Source of the DNA: a virus
Virus record (IMG/VR): IMGVR_UViG_3300030451_004039
Coordinates: 1 to 43,502 of that record
Reading direction: 5' to 3' (one strand)
Length of the DNA stretch: 43,502 nt
The notes beneath the pieces were generated by a model. It was not told the DNA's origin, ran no database searches, and saw only the letters and a list, made by a program, of their open reading frames with translations. This document shows positions 29,493-38,414 of this stretch, in pieces. The position numbers and the translations under genes were made by a program. Numbering within the stretch: position 1 is the stretch's first letter; every line of letters begins with the position of its first letter.

Positions 29493-30695
29493 ATGCATAC
29501 ATTAGGAAATCAAAGGCAACAAACTAACGCACAATACTACGAAGGTTCAGTTGAGCAATTAGGCAGCGGTACAACCACTAATAACGTTACTTGGCCGCAG
29601 ACGCTTCCACCTTTAGTTTTTAACACTGGTGCTACGCAAACTTCAGTTAATAATTACAAAGTGTATATAAACGGTGTTGAGCAAACCGGTCAAACGCCTT
29701 ATAATTTAACAACTTCATTAAGTACTACTATAACAAATGGAGTAGCTTCACAAGTTTTAGTTTTAACTACAGCTGTTGCAATACCTAATACTGTATTAGT
29801 AAAAGTTGGTCTTATTGATCCAAGTAAATGGAGTAATTATGGAGGTTATCAATATACGCCTTTAAGTGAAGTAGTTAATAATTTTATGATAAACTACGTT
29901 GGCACTGATAAAGTATTACCTAGAGTAAAAAGATCTGATTTAATTTATCATGCTAAGAGAGGCATACAAGAGTTTAGCTATGACACATTGAGAAGTATTA
30001 AAGCTCAAGAGTTAACTATACCTAATAATTTATCTCTTGTAGCTCCGCAAGACTATGTAAATTATGTACAGCTTTCTTGGGTAGATCAAGCTGGCGTTAA
30101 ACATATTATATATAACACTAGATTAACTAGTAATCCTACAGCTCCATTAGTGCAAGATGATCAAGGTATTCCTACTCAAGACGAGTTTGAAAATAATATA
30201 GAGTCAGCACAAGCTGTTATTAACGAAAGATGGAGAAGTAACAATCAAAATAATTTAGCAGGATCAGCAGGCAGTGAAAACTTTACAGAAGCTGATGTTT
30301 ATTCTAATGCTTGGTATAAAAACGTATATGGCCAAAGGTACGGTGCTGAACCTGAAGTTAGTCAAAAAAACGGTTGGTTTACTTATGATCCAAGAAGAAA
30401 TGTTTTTGCATTTAGCAGCAATTTAGCAAATAGATTAATTATATTAGAATATATTTCTGATGGGTTATATAGTGATGAAGATACTAAAATACCTAAATTA
30501 GCCGAAGATGCTTTATATGCATACATGCTTTACGCTGTAACTTCCATTAAGCCTAAAGTACCTGAGTATATAGTTCAAAGATACAAAAAAGAAAAAGTTG
30601 CTAAATTAAGAAATGCTAAAATAAGATTAAGTAATATTAAATTAGAAGAGTTTACTCAAGTAATGAGAGGAAAGTCTAAATGGATTAAACACTAA
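29493..30695 (+). CDS. Tail tubular / head-tail adaptor protein
   Basis: A 400-residue protein. The N-terminus is a Thr/Asn-rich beta segment (about 1-110), followed by SDLIYHAKRGIQEFSYDTLR and QELTIPNNLSLVAPQDYVNY then VQLSWVDQAG, a segment typical of podovirus tail-tube/adaptor (P22 gp4-like) proteins; this homology is inferred. The C-terminal half has NVFAFSSNLANRLIILEYIS. It starts three bases after the previous gene. Confidence 0.7.
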   Translation: MHTLGNQRQQTNAQYYEGSVEQLGSGTTTNNVTWPQTLPPLVFNTGATQTSVNNYKVYINGVEQTGQTPYNLTTSLSTTITNGVASQVLVLTTAVAIPNTVLVKVGLIDPSKWSNYGGYQYTPLSEVVNNFMINYVGTDKVLPRVKRSDLIYHAKRGIQEFSYDTLRSIKAQELTIPNNLSLVAPQDYVNYVQLSWVDQAGVKHIIYNTRLTSNPTAPLVQDDQGIPTQDEFENNIESAQAVINERWRSNNQNNLAGSAGSENFTEADVYSNAWYKNVYGQRYGAEPEVSQKNGWFTYDPRRNVFAFSSNLANRLIILEYISDGLYSDEDTKIPKLAEDALYAYMLYAVTSIKPKVPEYIVQRYKKEKVAKLRNAKIRLSNIKLEEFTQVMRGKSKWIKH

Positions 30696-30699
30696 TTAA

Positions 30700-33600
30700 A
30701 TGGCGTTAGCAAAAAATATATTCATCAAGTCTAAGATGAATAAAGACTTAGACGAAAGATTAGTAGGTAAAGGCGAGTATAGAGATGCTCAGAATATAAA
30801 CGTGAGTAGATCTGAAGGTGATGATGTAGGTTCTGTTGAAAATGTTTTAGGCAATGAATTAATTGTTAATTTAACAAGTAGTTCTGCGTCTGATAATAAA
30901 CAAGTAATAGGCCAATATGTAGATCAAACATCAGAAAGAGCTTTTTTCTATATAACTGATCATTTAGATAACTCTAGTGATAACTTAAGTGGTTACGCAG
31001 GTAAAGGATCTACTCACATGATAGTAATGAGAGATCTTGTAAATAACACTACTCACACTTTGGTATCTGGCAGATTTTTAAATTTTTCTATTACTCACCC
31101 TATAATAAATATAGATTTAATTGAGGATTTATTATTTTGGACTGACGATAGAAATCAACCTAGAAAAATAAATATTGAAAAAGCATTAGCTGATGCAACT
31201 CATTACACTACAGAAGACAATATATCAGTAGCAAAATATAATCCTTACAATGCAATAAGTTTAGTAAATAGTTTTACTGTAACCGTAACATCAGGAACAC
31301 TCACAGGCGCGGGACCTTTTGTAGTAAGTAGCACAGACTATGCTAAAATAAGACAAGGTCAATTTGTAGAAATGCCTAATACAAATAATTCAACTACTCC
31401 ATGCATTATACAAAGTACATCTAATTCAAATAGCAGCTTTACACTAAATCAAAACTTAGCTCAAACTAATTCAAGCGCTACTACATTAACTATATATGAA
31501 ACAGGTTCTAAAAACGTTTCAGATAAATTTACTGAACAAACAGTATTTGGCACAGCTGGATCACCTAGTACGGTTAGTGGTAGCATTAGAGAATTTACTG
31601 TAAGTAACTTGTCTGGAAACTTATACCCTAGTATGCGTGTTTTCAACAGTAGAACTGTATCAGAAATAATAATAACAGAACTTCCTAATTATACTTTAGG
31701 AGATAATACAGCTACTGTTAGGTGTTCCGCTTCTTTAACAGAGCTACAAGAAGCTTTTCAAGTAAAACCACCAGCAACAAACTATAATGCTTTAGTTTAT
31801 TTTGCAGATGCTAACTCACAATACTTGTCTAATTTTGCTGGAGATAAAGAATATTTAAGAGATAAGTTTGTTAGGTTTAGTTATAGATTTAAATTTGAAG
31901 ATGGTGAATATTCTTTGATAGCTCCATTTACTAGCCCAGCTTTTGTGCCTAAACAAAATGGACATATAGTAGATGAAAATCAACTTTGGGACACAAGTAA
32001 TGCTAATTCAGATCAAGGAAATGTAGAAAGAGGTTGGGAGAATATTGCTAAAAGTACAGTGGTAGAATTTTTTGAAAATAGCGTAAACGTAGTTGACTTA
32101 AATATACAATTTCCATTTGCTGTAAATCAATTAAATTCTAAACTTAAAATAGAAGAAATAGATATACTTTATAAAGAGTCAGATAATCTAGCTGTAAGAA
32201 TATTAGAAACTATACCGTATACAGATACTAGAATTAGCTCTAATTCAACAACTACTTTATCATATGAATATGACTCAACAGAACCTTTTAGGCCTATTAC
32301 AGAAGCGCAGTTAGTTAGAGTTTTTGATAGAGTACCTATTAGAGCAAAAACACAGTCTGTAACAGGTAATAGAGTTGTTTATGGCAATTTTTTAAATAAA
32401 CACACGCCACCTGAAAATTTAGACTATAGATTAGAAATTAGTAAAAAGTATTTACCTAAAGAAGACACTGGAGGTATTCCAAAGCTAAGATCTAATTTAT
32501 TAGTTAAACATCCTACTGCTAGTGTAAAACAAAATAGAACATATCAAGTTGGTATAATATTAGCAGATAGATATGGAAGACAAACTGATGTAATATTATC
32601 TAGCTCAGACGCTAACAATGTTTCGTTTTCTGGTGGGACATTCGGAAGTGATACAATATTTTATCCATATTTTTCTTCTGCAAGAGCTACAACAACTCCA
32701 GTTGCTAGTTGGTTTGGTGATTCACTTAAAGTTTTATTTAAATCTGTGATACCTAATAGTGTAAGCTATGCAAGTGGTTATCCAGGGCTATATAAACCAG
32801 GTGATTATACAGGTACTTGTACTACTTCTAGTGGTTCTACTACTACACTTAGCATAAAAGATTTTGATCAAGATCCTGAAGTGGGAGATATTATTACAAT
32901 AGGCGCAGATGATTATGCTATAAAAAGCGTTAATATTACGTATCCTCAATATCCAGCTGTACCAAGTGCTGCTATAACGTTAGACAGCGCTGCTAATGTA
33001 ACGTTGAATAGCGTTTATAATATAGTTGGTAAAGCAAATCCTTTAGGATTTTACACATATAAAGTAGTTATAAAGCAACTACAGCAAGAATATTACAATA
33101 CTTATTTAGGTAATGTTATATCAGGAGGTTTTAAAGACCAAAAAGATAGTACAGGAACTTTAAACGAGCAAGGTATATTTAGAACATCTATATCTTACGC
33201 TAGTTTATTTGGAGATAATATAAATAAAATACCAGCTGATTTAGGAGAAGTAGAACCAAATCAACAGCTTTTTGCTACAAATACTACTAAACTTTTTCCA
33301 AGAGTTTCTTCTACGGTTAATATTGGTGATACAGGTACTTTTACTAAACAGTTTTTTGTAGGTAATAATACTATTTCAAAAAGTAATCCTTTTGTTACCG
33401 GTATATTTTCTGGTAAATTAACAGACTTAAAAGCTTTAGACTTAGCTGCTAGCACACCACTTACTGGTGTTGGTTTTGTTAATGCGCAGCAAGATCCTAT
33501 AGGATTTAAGTTTAATACAAATGGCGAAGTAATAGGTGTTCCAGTTGTAGTTCCTACCTATGTAAATACTAGTTTTATAAACTCTGATCTTAGATTAAAT

Positions 33601-33759
33601 GTTATGGAAGTAGAGCCGCCTAAGTCTAATATAGAAATATATTATGAAACAGCTTGCGCTGGTCTTATAAGAGACTTAAATATCTTAATAGAAACAGGAG
33701 ATGATTCTTCTAGCACTCAACCAGCTCCACCACCTAATGACGATGCTGTAGCCTCATAA
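30700..33759 (+). CDS. Large tail stabilisation / tail-hub protein
   Basis: A 1019-residue protein beginning MALAKNIFIKSKMNKDLDER, then LVGKGEYRDAQNINVSRSEG. This N-terminal motif resembles large phage tail stabilisation proteins (crAss-like, P22 gp10-like), from memory. The body is beta-rich with small Thr/Ser inserts, notably about residues 195-270 and 700-770. It has no transmembrane segments. It starts four bases after the adaptor gene and is followed by another large tail-associated protein. Confidence 0.68.
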   Translation: MALAKNIFIKSKMNKDLDERLVGKGEYRDAQNINVSRSEGDDVGSVENVLGNELIVNLTSSSASDNKQVIGQYVDQTSERAFFYITDHLDNSSDNLSGYAGKGSTHMIVMRDLVNNTTHTLVSGRFLNFSITHPIINIDLIEDLLFWTDDRNQPRKINIEKALADATHYTTEDNISVAKYNPYNAISLVNSFTVTVTSGTLTGAGPFVVSSTDYAKIRQGQFVEMPNTNNSTTPCIIQSTSNSNSSFTLNQNLAQTNSSATTLTIYETGSKNVSDKFTEQTVFGTAGSPSTVSGSIREFTVSNLSGNLYPSMRVFNSRTVSEIIITELPNYTLGDNTATVRCSASLTELQEAFQVKPPATNYNALVYFADANSQYLSNFAGDKEYLRDKFVRFSYRFKFEDGEYSLIAPFTSPAFVPKQNGHIVDENQLWDTSNANSDQGNVERGWENIAKSTVVEFFENSVNVVDLNIQFPFAVNQLNSKLKIEEIDILYKESDNLAVRILETIPYTDTRISSNSTTTLSYEYDSTEPFRPITEAQLVRVFDRVPIRAKTQSVTGNRVVYGNFLNKHTPPENLDYRLEISKKYLPKEDTGGIPKLRSNLLVKHPTASVKQNRTYQVGIILADRYGRQTDVILSSSDANNVSFSGGTFGSDTIFYPYFSSARATTTPVASWFGDSLKVLFKSVIPNSVSYASGYPGLYKPGDYTGTCTTSSGSTTTLSIKDFDQDPEVGDIITIGADDYAIKSVNITYPQYPAVPSAAITLDSAANVTLNSVYNIVGKANPLGFYTYKVVIKQLQQEYYNTYLGNVISGGFKDQKDSTGTLNEQGIFRTSISYASLFGDNINKIPADLGEVEPNQQLFATNTTKLFPRVSSTVNIGDTGTFTKQFFVGNNTISKSNPFVTGIFSGKLTDLKALDLAASTPLTGVGFVNAQQDPIGFKFNTNGEVIGVPVVVPTYVNTSFINSDLRLNVMEVEPPKSNIEIYYETACAGLIRDLNILIETGDDSSSTQPAPPPNDDAVAS

Positions 33760-33768
33760 ATTATAAAT

Positions 33769-35469
33769 ATGTCAGCAATAATAGAAGTAGATTTTAATAA
33801 CACTTATTTAATTAAGCAGACTTATGGTCAGTCACTCAATGGTAGACCTAACGCTAACAATAATAGACAAATGGCGGTTGGGCCTGGTATAGCTTGGCCT
33901 GGAGGTATTGACTTGACTACTAGCAACGATAGACAAGAAAGTTTTTATGCTAATTTTTATATAGAAGAATCAAGAATAAGAGGTGGATTTAACACTGTTA
34001 GTATAGACCCGGGTGTTAGAGCATTTTTAAATGATCCAAATCCTTTACAGCAAAACAGATTTAACACATTAATTTATTCTGGTATATATAACTCTAGAAC
34101 AGGCGTTAACAACACAAATGTGTTTTCTACTGGAACAGACATTACTAAGTCCTTAGATCCTGAGAATGGATCAATACAGCGTACTTTAGCGGAAGATACA
34201 AACATGATTGTCTTTCAAGAGAACAAAATTAGTAGAGCTTTAATAGACAAAGATACTATATATACTACAGAAAGTGGTACTCAAACTCAATCAGGCGCTG
34301 CAGTTATAGGACAATTTGTGCCTTACAAAGGTGTTTATGGCATTAGTAAAAATCCAGAGTCTTTAGCTAATTATGGATTTAGAAAATATTTCTCTGATAA
34401 AAATAGAAATGCTATACTAAGACTATCTAATGATGGCTTAACGGAGATTAGTGCATATGGCATGGAAGATTATTTTAGAGATGAACTTGCTAAAGTAAAA
34501 AATACTAGAACAACTTATAGTATACCAGCTGTTGGTAATATTGATGTTGATTCTGGAGGTGCCGTTGGAGATATTACTTTAACTTGTGATTTTACAGGAA
34601 TAACGCCACTTCCTTCTACAGGTATGACAATAAGAAATGAAGATGGTTACATAACAAAAGTAGATATTTCTTCTGCACCAAGTTCTGTAAAAATATTTTA
34701 TTCAACTCCATTTACTACTGATCTCGCCACGAAAGGTGTAATATTTCAATATTCAGAAACTGGCAAAGTAAAAGGAGCTTGGGATGTTCATAATAGAAAT
34801 TATATTGTGTCTTTACAAGAAAGTCCAGTATTAAAATCTAAAACAGAAGAGTTCCAAACTTTAGCGTTTGATGACAAAGTCAATGGATGGGTTAGCTTTT
34901 ATACTTACAAACCAGAGACAATGTTCTCTGTAAAAAACAAATATTTTAGTACTCAAGAAGTAGGGCTATTTAAACATTACTCAGAAGTTGCTAACACTAG
35001 AAATACTTTTTATGGAGTATCTAATCCTTCTACAATAACATGTGTATTTAATGTTCAGCCAAGTTTAGTAAAAAACTTCAAAACTGTGGGATATGAAGGT
35101 AGTAGCGGTTGGGAAGTAGAGTTTTTTAAATCAGACTTTACTGGCGCAAATAAATTACCAGCTGGCACATATGTAGAAAATCAAGATCAAACGCTTTCTG
35201 TTAAGAGTTACGAAGAAGGAAAATATATAGATCCTACTACTGGTCAAACTTTAAATGCTGGCTTTAATAGAAAAGAAAATATTTATGTAGCTAATATAAT
35301 ATCTAACTCTGTAGCAATGCCTAATGAAGTATCATTTGGTAATCAAATAACAGGTATAAGAGGTTTTGTAGCTACTGTTAAGTTTAAAACAGATGACACT
35401 ACACAATTAGGTGGAACTAAACAACTTTGGTCTACAAGATCAGAATATGTTAATTCTACTGGATTTTAA
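33769..35469 (+). CDS. Tail-associated structural protein
   Basis: A 566-residue protein: NTYLIKQTYGQSLNGRPNAN at about residues 10-29 and YANFYIEESRIRGGFNTVSI at about 64-83, then a beta-rich body with many Tyr, Asn and Gly residues. A central Val/Thr/Gly insert (about 255-320) is modular like those of the neighbours. It is similar in layout to the 30700 protein and probably sits with it in the tail hub. No enzymatic motif is visible. Confidence 0.65.
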   Translation: MSAIIEVDFNNTYLIKQTYGQSLNGRPNANNNRQMAVGPGIAWPGGIDLTTSNDRQESFYANFYIEESRIRGGFNTVSIDPGVRAFLNDPNPLQQNRFNTLIYSGIYNSRTGVNNTNVFSTGTDITKSLDPENGSIQRTLAEDTNMIVFQENKISRALIDKDTIYTTESGTQTQSGAAVIGQFVPYKGVYGISKNPESLANYGFRKYFSDKNRNAILRLSNDGLTEISAYGMEDYFRDELAKVKNTRTTYSIPAVGNIDVDSGGAVGDITLTCDFTGITPLPSTGMTIRNEDGYITKVDISSAPSSVKIFYSTPFTTDLATKGVIFQYSETGKVKGAWDVHNRNYIVSLQESPVLKSKTEEFQTLAFDDKVNGWVSFYTYKPETMFSVKNKYFSTQEVGLFKHYSEVANTRNTFYGVSNPSTITCVFNVQPSLVKNFKTVGYEGSSGWEVEFFKSDFTGANKLPAGTYVENQDQTLSVKSYEEGKYIDPTTGQTLNAGFNRKENIYVANIISNSVAMPNEVSFGNQITGIRGFVATVKFKTDDTTQLGGTKQLWSTRSEYVNSTGF

Positions 35470-35478
35470 TTATATTAT

Positions 35479-35964
35479 ATGAAAGATTTAAACGAACTTA
35501 TGGTTCAGATGAGTAATCTTAATAAGAAAGATTTTAGAGATAAAATGACAGATCTTACTTTTAAAATGGCTCAACTGGAAAACGCCGCCGTTAGAGAAAC
35601 TTATGCTGAAAACGCAAGTATAGATACTTACAACGGCAATGATTTAGAACACTTTTTTGGAGAAGGCACGTATATACGAAAAATAACAATGAATAAAGGT
35701 TCTATAATCATGAGTGTTATACATACTGTTTTACATCCTTTCTTTGTTTTAAAAGGTAAAGCTACTGTATTATCTGAAGATGGTTTAATAAATATAGAAG
35801 CTCCTTACTTTGGTATGACAAAGCCTGGAACTCAAAGACTTTTAGTGATACACGAAGATATGGAATGGTATACAGTGCATCCTACAGAAAAAACAGATAT
35901 TGAAGAAATATGTAACGATGTAACTTCAAAAGATTACAACCATCCAAAACTCAAAATAACATGA
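35479..35964 (+). CDS. Cupin-like tail-module protein
   Basis: A 161-residue protein. The N-terminus is helical (MKDLNELMVQMSNLNKKDFR). Residues about 80-145 look like a cupin barrel: SVIHTVLHPFFVLKGKATVL, then IEAPYFGMTKPGTQRLLVIH and EDMEWYTVHPTEKTD. The histidines HTVLHPFF and VIHED could bind metal, but no full cupin motif is proven. The leader is TATATTATATG-like. It may be a structural or modifying protein of the tail/ejection module. Confidence 0.65.
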   Translation: MKDLNELMVQMSNLNKKDFRDKMTDLTFKMAQLENAAVRETYAENASIDTYNGNDLEHFFGEGTYIRKITMNKGSIIMSVIHTVLHPFFVLKGKATVLSEDGLINIEAPYFGMTKPGTQRLLVIHEDMEWYTVHPTEKTDIEEICNDVTSKDYNHPKLKIT

Positions 35965-35992
35965 CATTAATTAACAAACTAAAATTAGTAAT

Positions 35993-36649
35993 ATGAGTAT
36001 GGTAGCCGTAGCCATTATAGGTGCACCAATTGTTGCTGGACTTATAGATTTTGGCATTAGTAAAAATAAAGAAAATAAAGCTGCAGAAGCAGCCGCTCAA
36101 AAAGAAGCAGAGTTAAAAGCGTTTCAACAGAATAGACAAGAGATCATTGATAATTCAGATGATATTAGAGCTTTAGCTGCTCAAGTAAATAATCCATTTG
36201 CTAATTTAAGTGTAGCTACTGGAGCTGCTGAATTTGAAGCTGAACAGGCAGATTTAGCTTTAGCTCAGTCACTAGACACTATGGCAGCAACAGGCGCGAG
36301 CGCTGGTGGCGCGACAGCATTAGCTAGAGCTGCGTTAGCTAGTAAGAAAGGTATATCTAATAGTATACAACAACAAGAAGTTGCTAACCAAAAACTAGCT
36401 GCGCAAGGAGCTCAACAAGCTCAACAGCAAAGACTTAATTTACAATTACAAGCCGAAGCTGAAGAAGCTGCAGCTTTTGATAGACAAGAAAGAAGAGACA
36501 TGGTTGATATGGGTATTATAAGAGAAGATCAACAGTTTCAACAAAACTTAGAATTACAATATGGCTTAGCCGCTCAAGACGCTTTAGTAGGAACTGTAGA
36601 AAATGTAGGTGGATCCGTGAGTAATGCATATACTGCAGGTTTATTATAA
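35993..36649 (+). CDS. Internal virion protein, coiled-coil with N-terminal hydrophobic segment
   Basis: A 218-residue protein. Residues 3-20 are hydrophobic (MVAVAIIGAPIVAGLIDFGI), followed by an Ala/Gln/Glu-rich helical body (KENKAAEAAAQKEAELKAFQ; ANQKLAAQGAQQAQQQRLNL) with a Gly/Ala-rich turn in the middle. This matches small ejection proteins such as T7 gp14 in layout. It starts 28 bases after the cupin-like gene. Confidence 0.68.
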   Translation: MSMVAVAIIGAPIVAGLIDFGISKNKENKAAEAAAQKEAELKAFQQNRQEIIDNSDDIRALAAQVNNPFANLSVATGAAEFEAEQADLALAQSLDTMAATGASAGGATALARAALASKKGISNSIQQQEVANQKLAAQGAQQAQQQRLNLQLQAEAEEAAAFDRQERRDMVDMGIIREDQQFQQNLELQYGLAAQDALVGTVENVGGSVSNAYTAGLL

Positions 36650-36659
36650 AAATTAAAAC

Positions 36660-38414
36660 ATGGCATATCAAATACCAAACATTGCAGGGCTAGCAGCCGC
36701 TAGGAATAACAGAAGAGCTCAAGCTATACAAGACTTCGGGACTAAGCTTGCCGCTATGCAAAAAGAAAAAAATAAAAGAGAAGCTCAAATAGTAAAAGAC
36801 GCTAATGCTCGTAATGTAGATTTTTTAAATTACTTTAATGAGCAACCTAAATCTAGTAGTCAAGCTTTTAATGCAGCTGCAGAAGAATATGTGAGAAAGG
36901 CATCGATGAAGCAAGAAGAGATGTATAGAGCCGCTTATGGCGCTGAAGGTAGTCCACAAGCTAGAGCAGCGTATAATGCTCAAGTAATGAAAGATAAAAG
37001 AAATTTAAAAGCTATAGGTGCTTGGATGACTTTAGGTAATGCTGCTACTGTGGCTGTAACTGAGAATCAAGCAGCAGCCGATCAAGATACATCGTTAGGC
37101 GCTTTTACTAGAGGTAATGATATAAATAAACTAGGTTTTCAAAGTGATTTAGCTAATTCAAAGTTTACTAATTTTTTACTAGAAGATGATGCTAATGGTA
37201 ATATAAATTTAAAAGGTTTTTATAAAGGTGAAGATTATGATAATTATCTAACAGGTAGTGAAGACAAAACCTATAGTGAAAGAAATTTAACAGCAGACGT
37301 TCAGGCACATGAAGCAGGTCAAGCTTGGTTTACTCAAATACAACAAGAAGATTTATTGCAAAATAAATTAGGTAAAATATGGAACGATAAAAACCCAGCT
37401 ATAGGATTAAGTAATTTATTTCAACCGGAAACTAGAGAAAAGAAATATTTAAAAAATGGAAAATGGTTTTATACTAAAGAAAAAGTATACAACCCAGTGG
37501 AAATAAAAACTGATTTACTTACTAAATATGCTAACAGGCTTGACACTCAAATAAACGGACAAGGTTTTGATAAAACTTGGGATCAACTATATAAAGGAGG
37601 TTACATAAGAAACAGTAAAGGAGAATATCTTCAAGAAGGAGATATTGCTTGGAATACAGTTAAACAGATTAAAAATATATCTGATGAAATGTTTATGAAG
37701 CAATATGGTGATTTAACAGGTGATGATAAAATTACTCAAGAAGATAGAGATTTATTTGTTGAAAACATGAAAGACGCTGCTAGAGAAGGATTAGCTAATT
37801 ACTTTGCGGAGGCTATGGGACCACAAAGCAATCAAGTTATTTCTACTCAAACCACTGATCAATATGAAAAAGAATCTAAAGGTAAAGGTTATACAGCTTC
37901 GCAAATAAATAATTTTATGATCCATAAAGACGCTTACGAAGCTAATAAAAGAGATGCTAAAGAAGATGCTACATTAGACACTGCTTTAACACTACAGCAA
38001 GCTATGATTAAAAACCTTAATAATAATTCTCATTTAGAAAGTTTAGGTAACGTACAATTTGTTGATTATAACACAGCGATAGACATGCTAGAACAAACTG
38101 GACAAAAACCTGATTATGAAAACAGCATGAATAAAGGAAATATATATGCTTTAAAACCTACCGCGACTACTATAGAAGGAATTAAAGTGCTTCAATATAG
38201 TCTTTTACCAGACAATGGAATTAAAGGTATTGAACTTGAAAATATTATTAGTATTCCAATAGAAGATGCTGATGGAAAGGAAATAAAAGGAAATATCTTA
38301 AAAAGAGAAAAAGCTATACAAAGACTATTAAATAATGCTATTAATATAGATAGGGCTTCGGTAAACTATCTTGAAGGTATACCACAAAATAACAATCCAC
38401 TTATAGATGAATGA
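36660..38414 (+). CDS. Internal virion / ejection protein
   Basis: A 584-residue protein, mostly helical, with Ala/Gln/Lys-rich segments near the N-terminus (MAYQIPNIAGLAAARNNRRA, then QAIQDFGTKLAAMQKEKN) and a long charged middle. It is probably a T7 gp15-like ejection protein by position between the small coiled-coil protein and the giant protein. Its stop overlaps the giant gene by eight bases. Confidence 0.68.
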   Translation: MAYQIPNIAGLAAARNNRRAQAIQDFGTKLAAMQKEKNKREAQIVKDANARNVDFLNYFNEQPKSSSQAFNAAAEEYVRKASMKQEEMYRAAYGAEGSPQARAAYNAQVMKDKRNLKAIGAWMTLGNAATVAVTENQAAADQDTSLGAFTRGNDINKLGFQSDLANSKFTNFLLEDDANGNINLKGFYKGEDYDNYLTGSEDKTYSERNLTADVQAHEAGQAWFTQIQQEDLLQNKLGKIWNDKNPAIGLSNLFQPETREKKYLKNGKWFYTKEKVYNPVEIKTDLLTKYANRLDTQINGQGFDKTWDQLYKGGYIRNSKGEYLQEGDIAWNTVKQIKNISDEMFMKQYGDLTGDDKITQEDRDLFVENMKDAAREGLANYFAEAMGPQSNQVISTQTTDQYEKESKGKGYTASQINNFMIHKDAYEANKRDAKEDATLDTALTLQQAMIKNLNNNSHLESLGNVQFVDYNTAIDMLEQTGQKPDYENSMNKGNIYALKPTATTIEGIKVLQYSLLPDNGIKGIELENIISIPIEDADGKEIKGNILKREKAIQRLLNNAINIDRASVNYLEGIPQNNNPLIDE

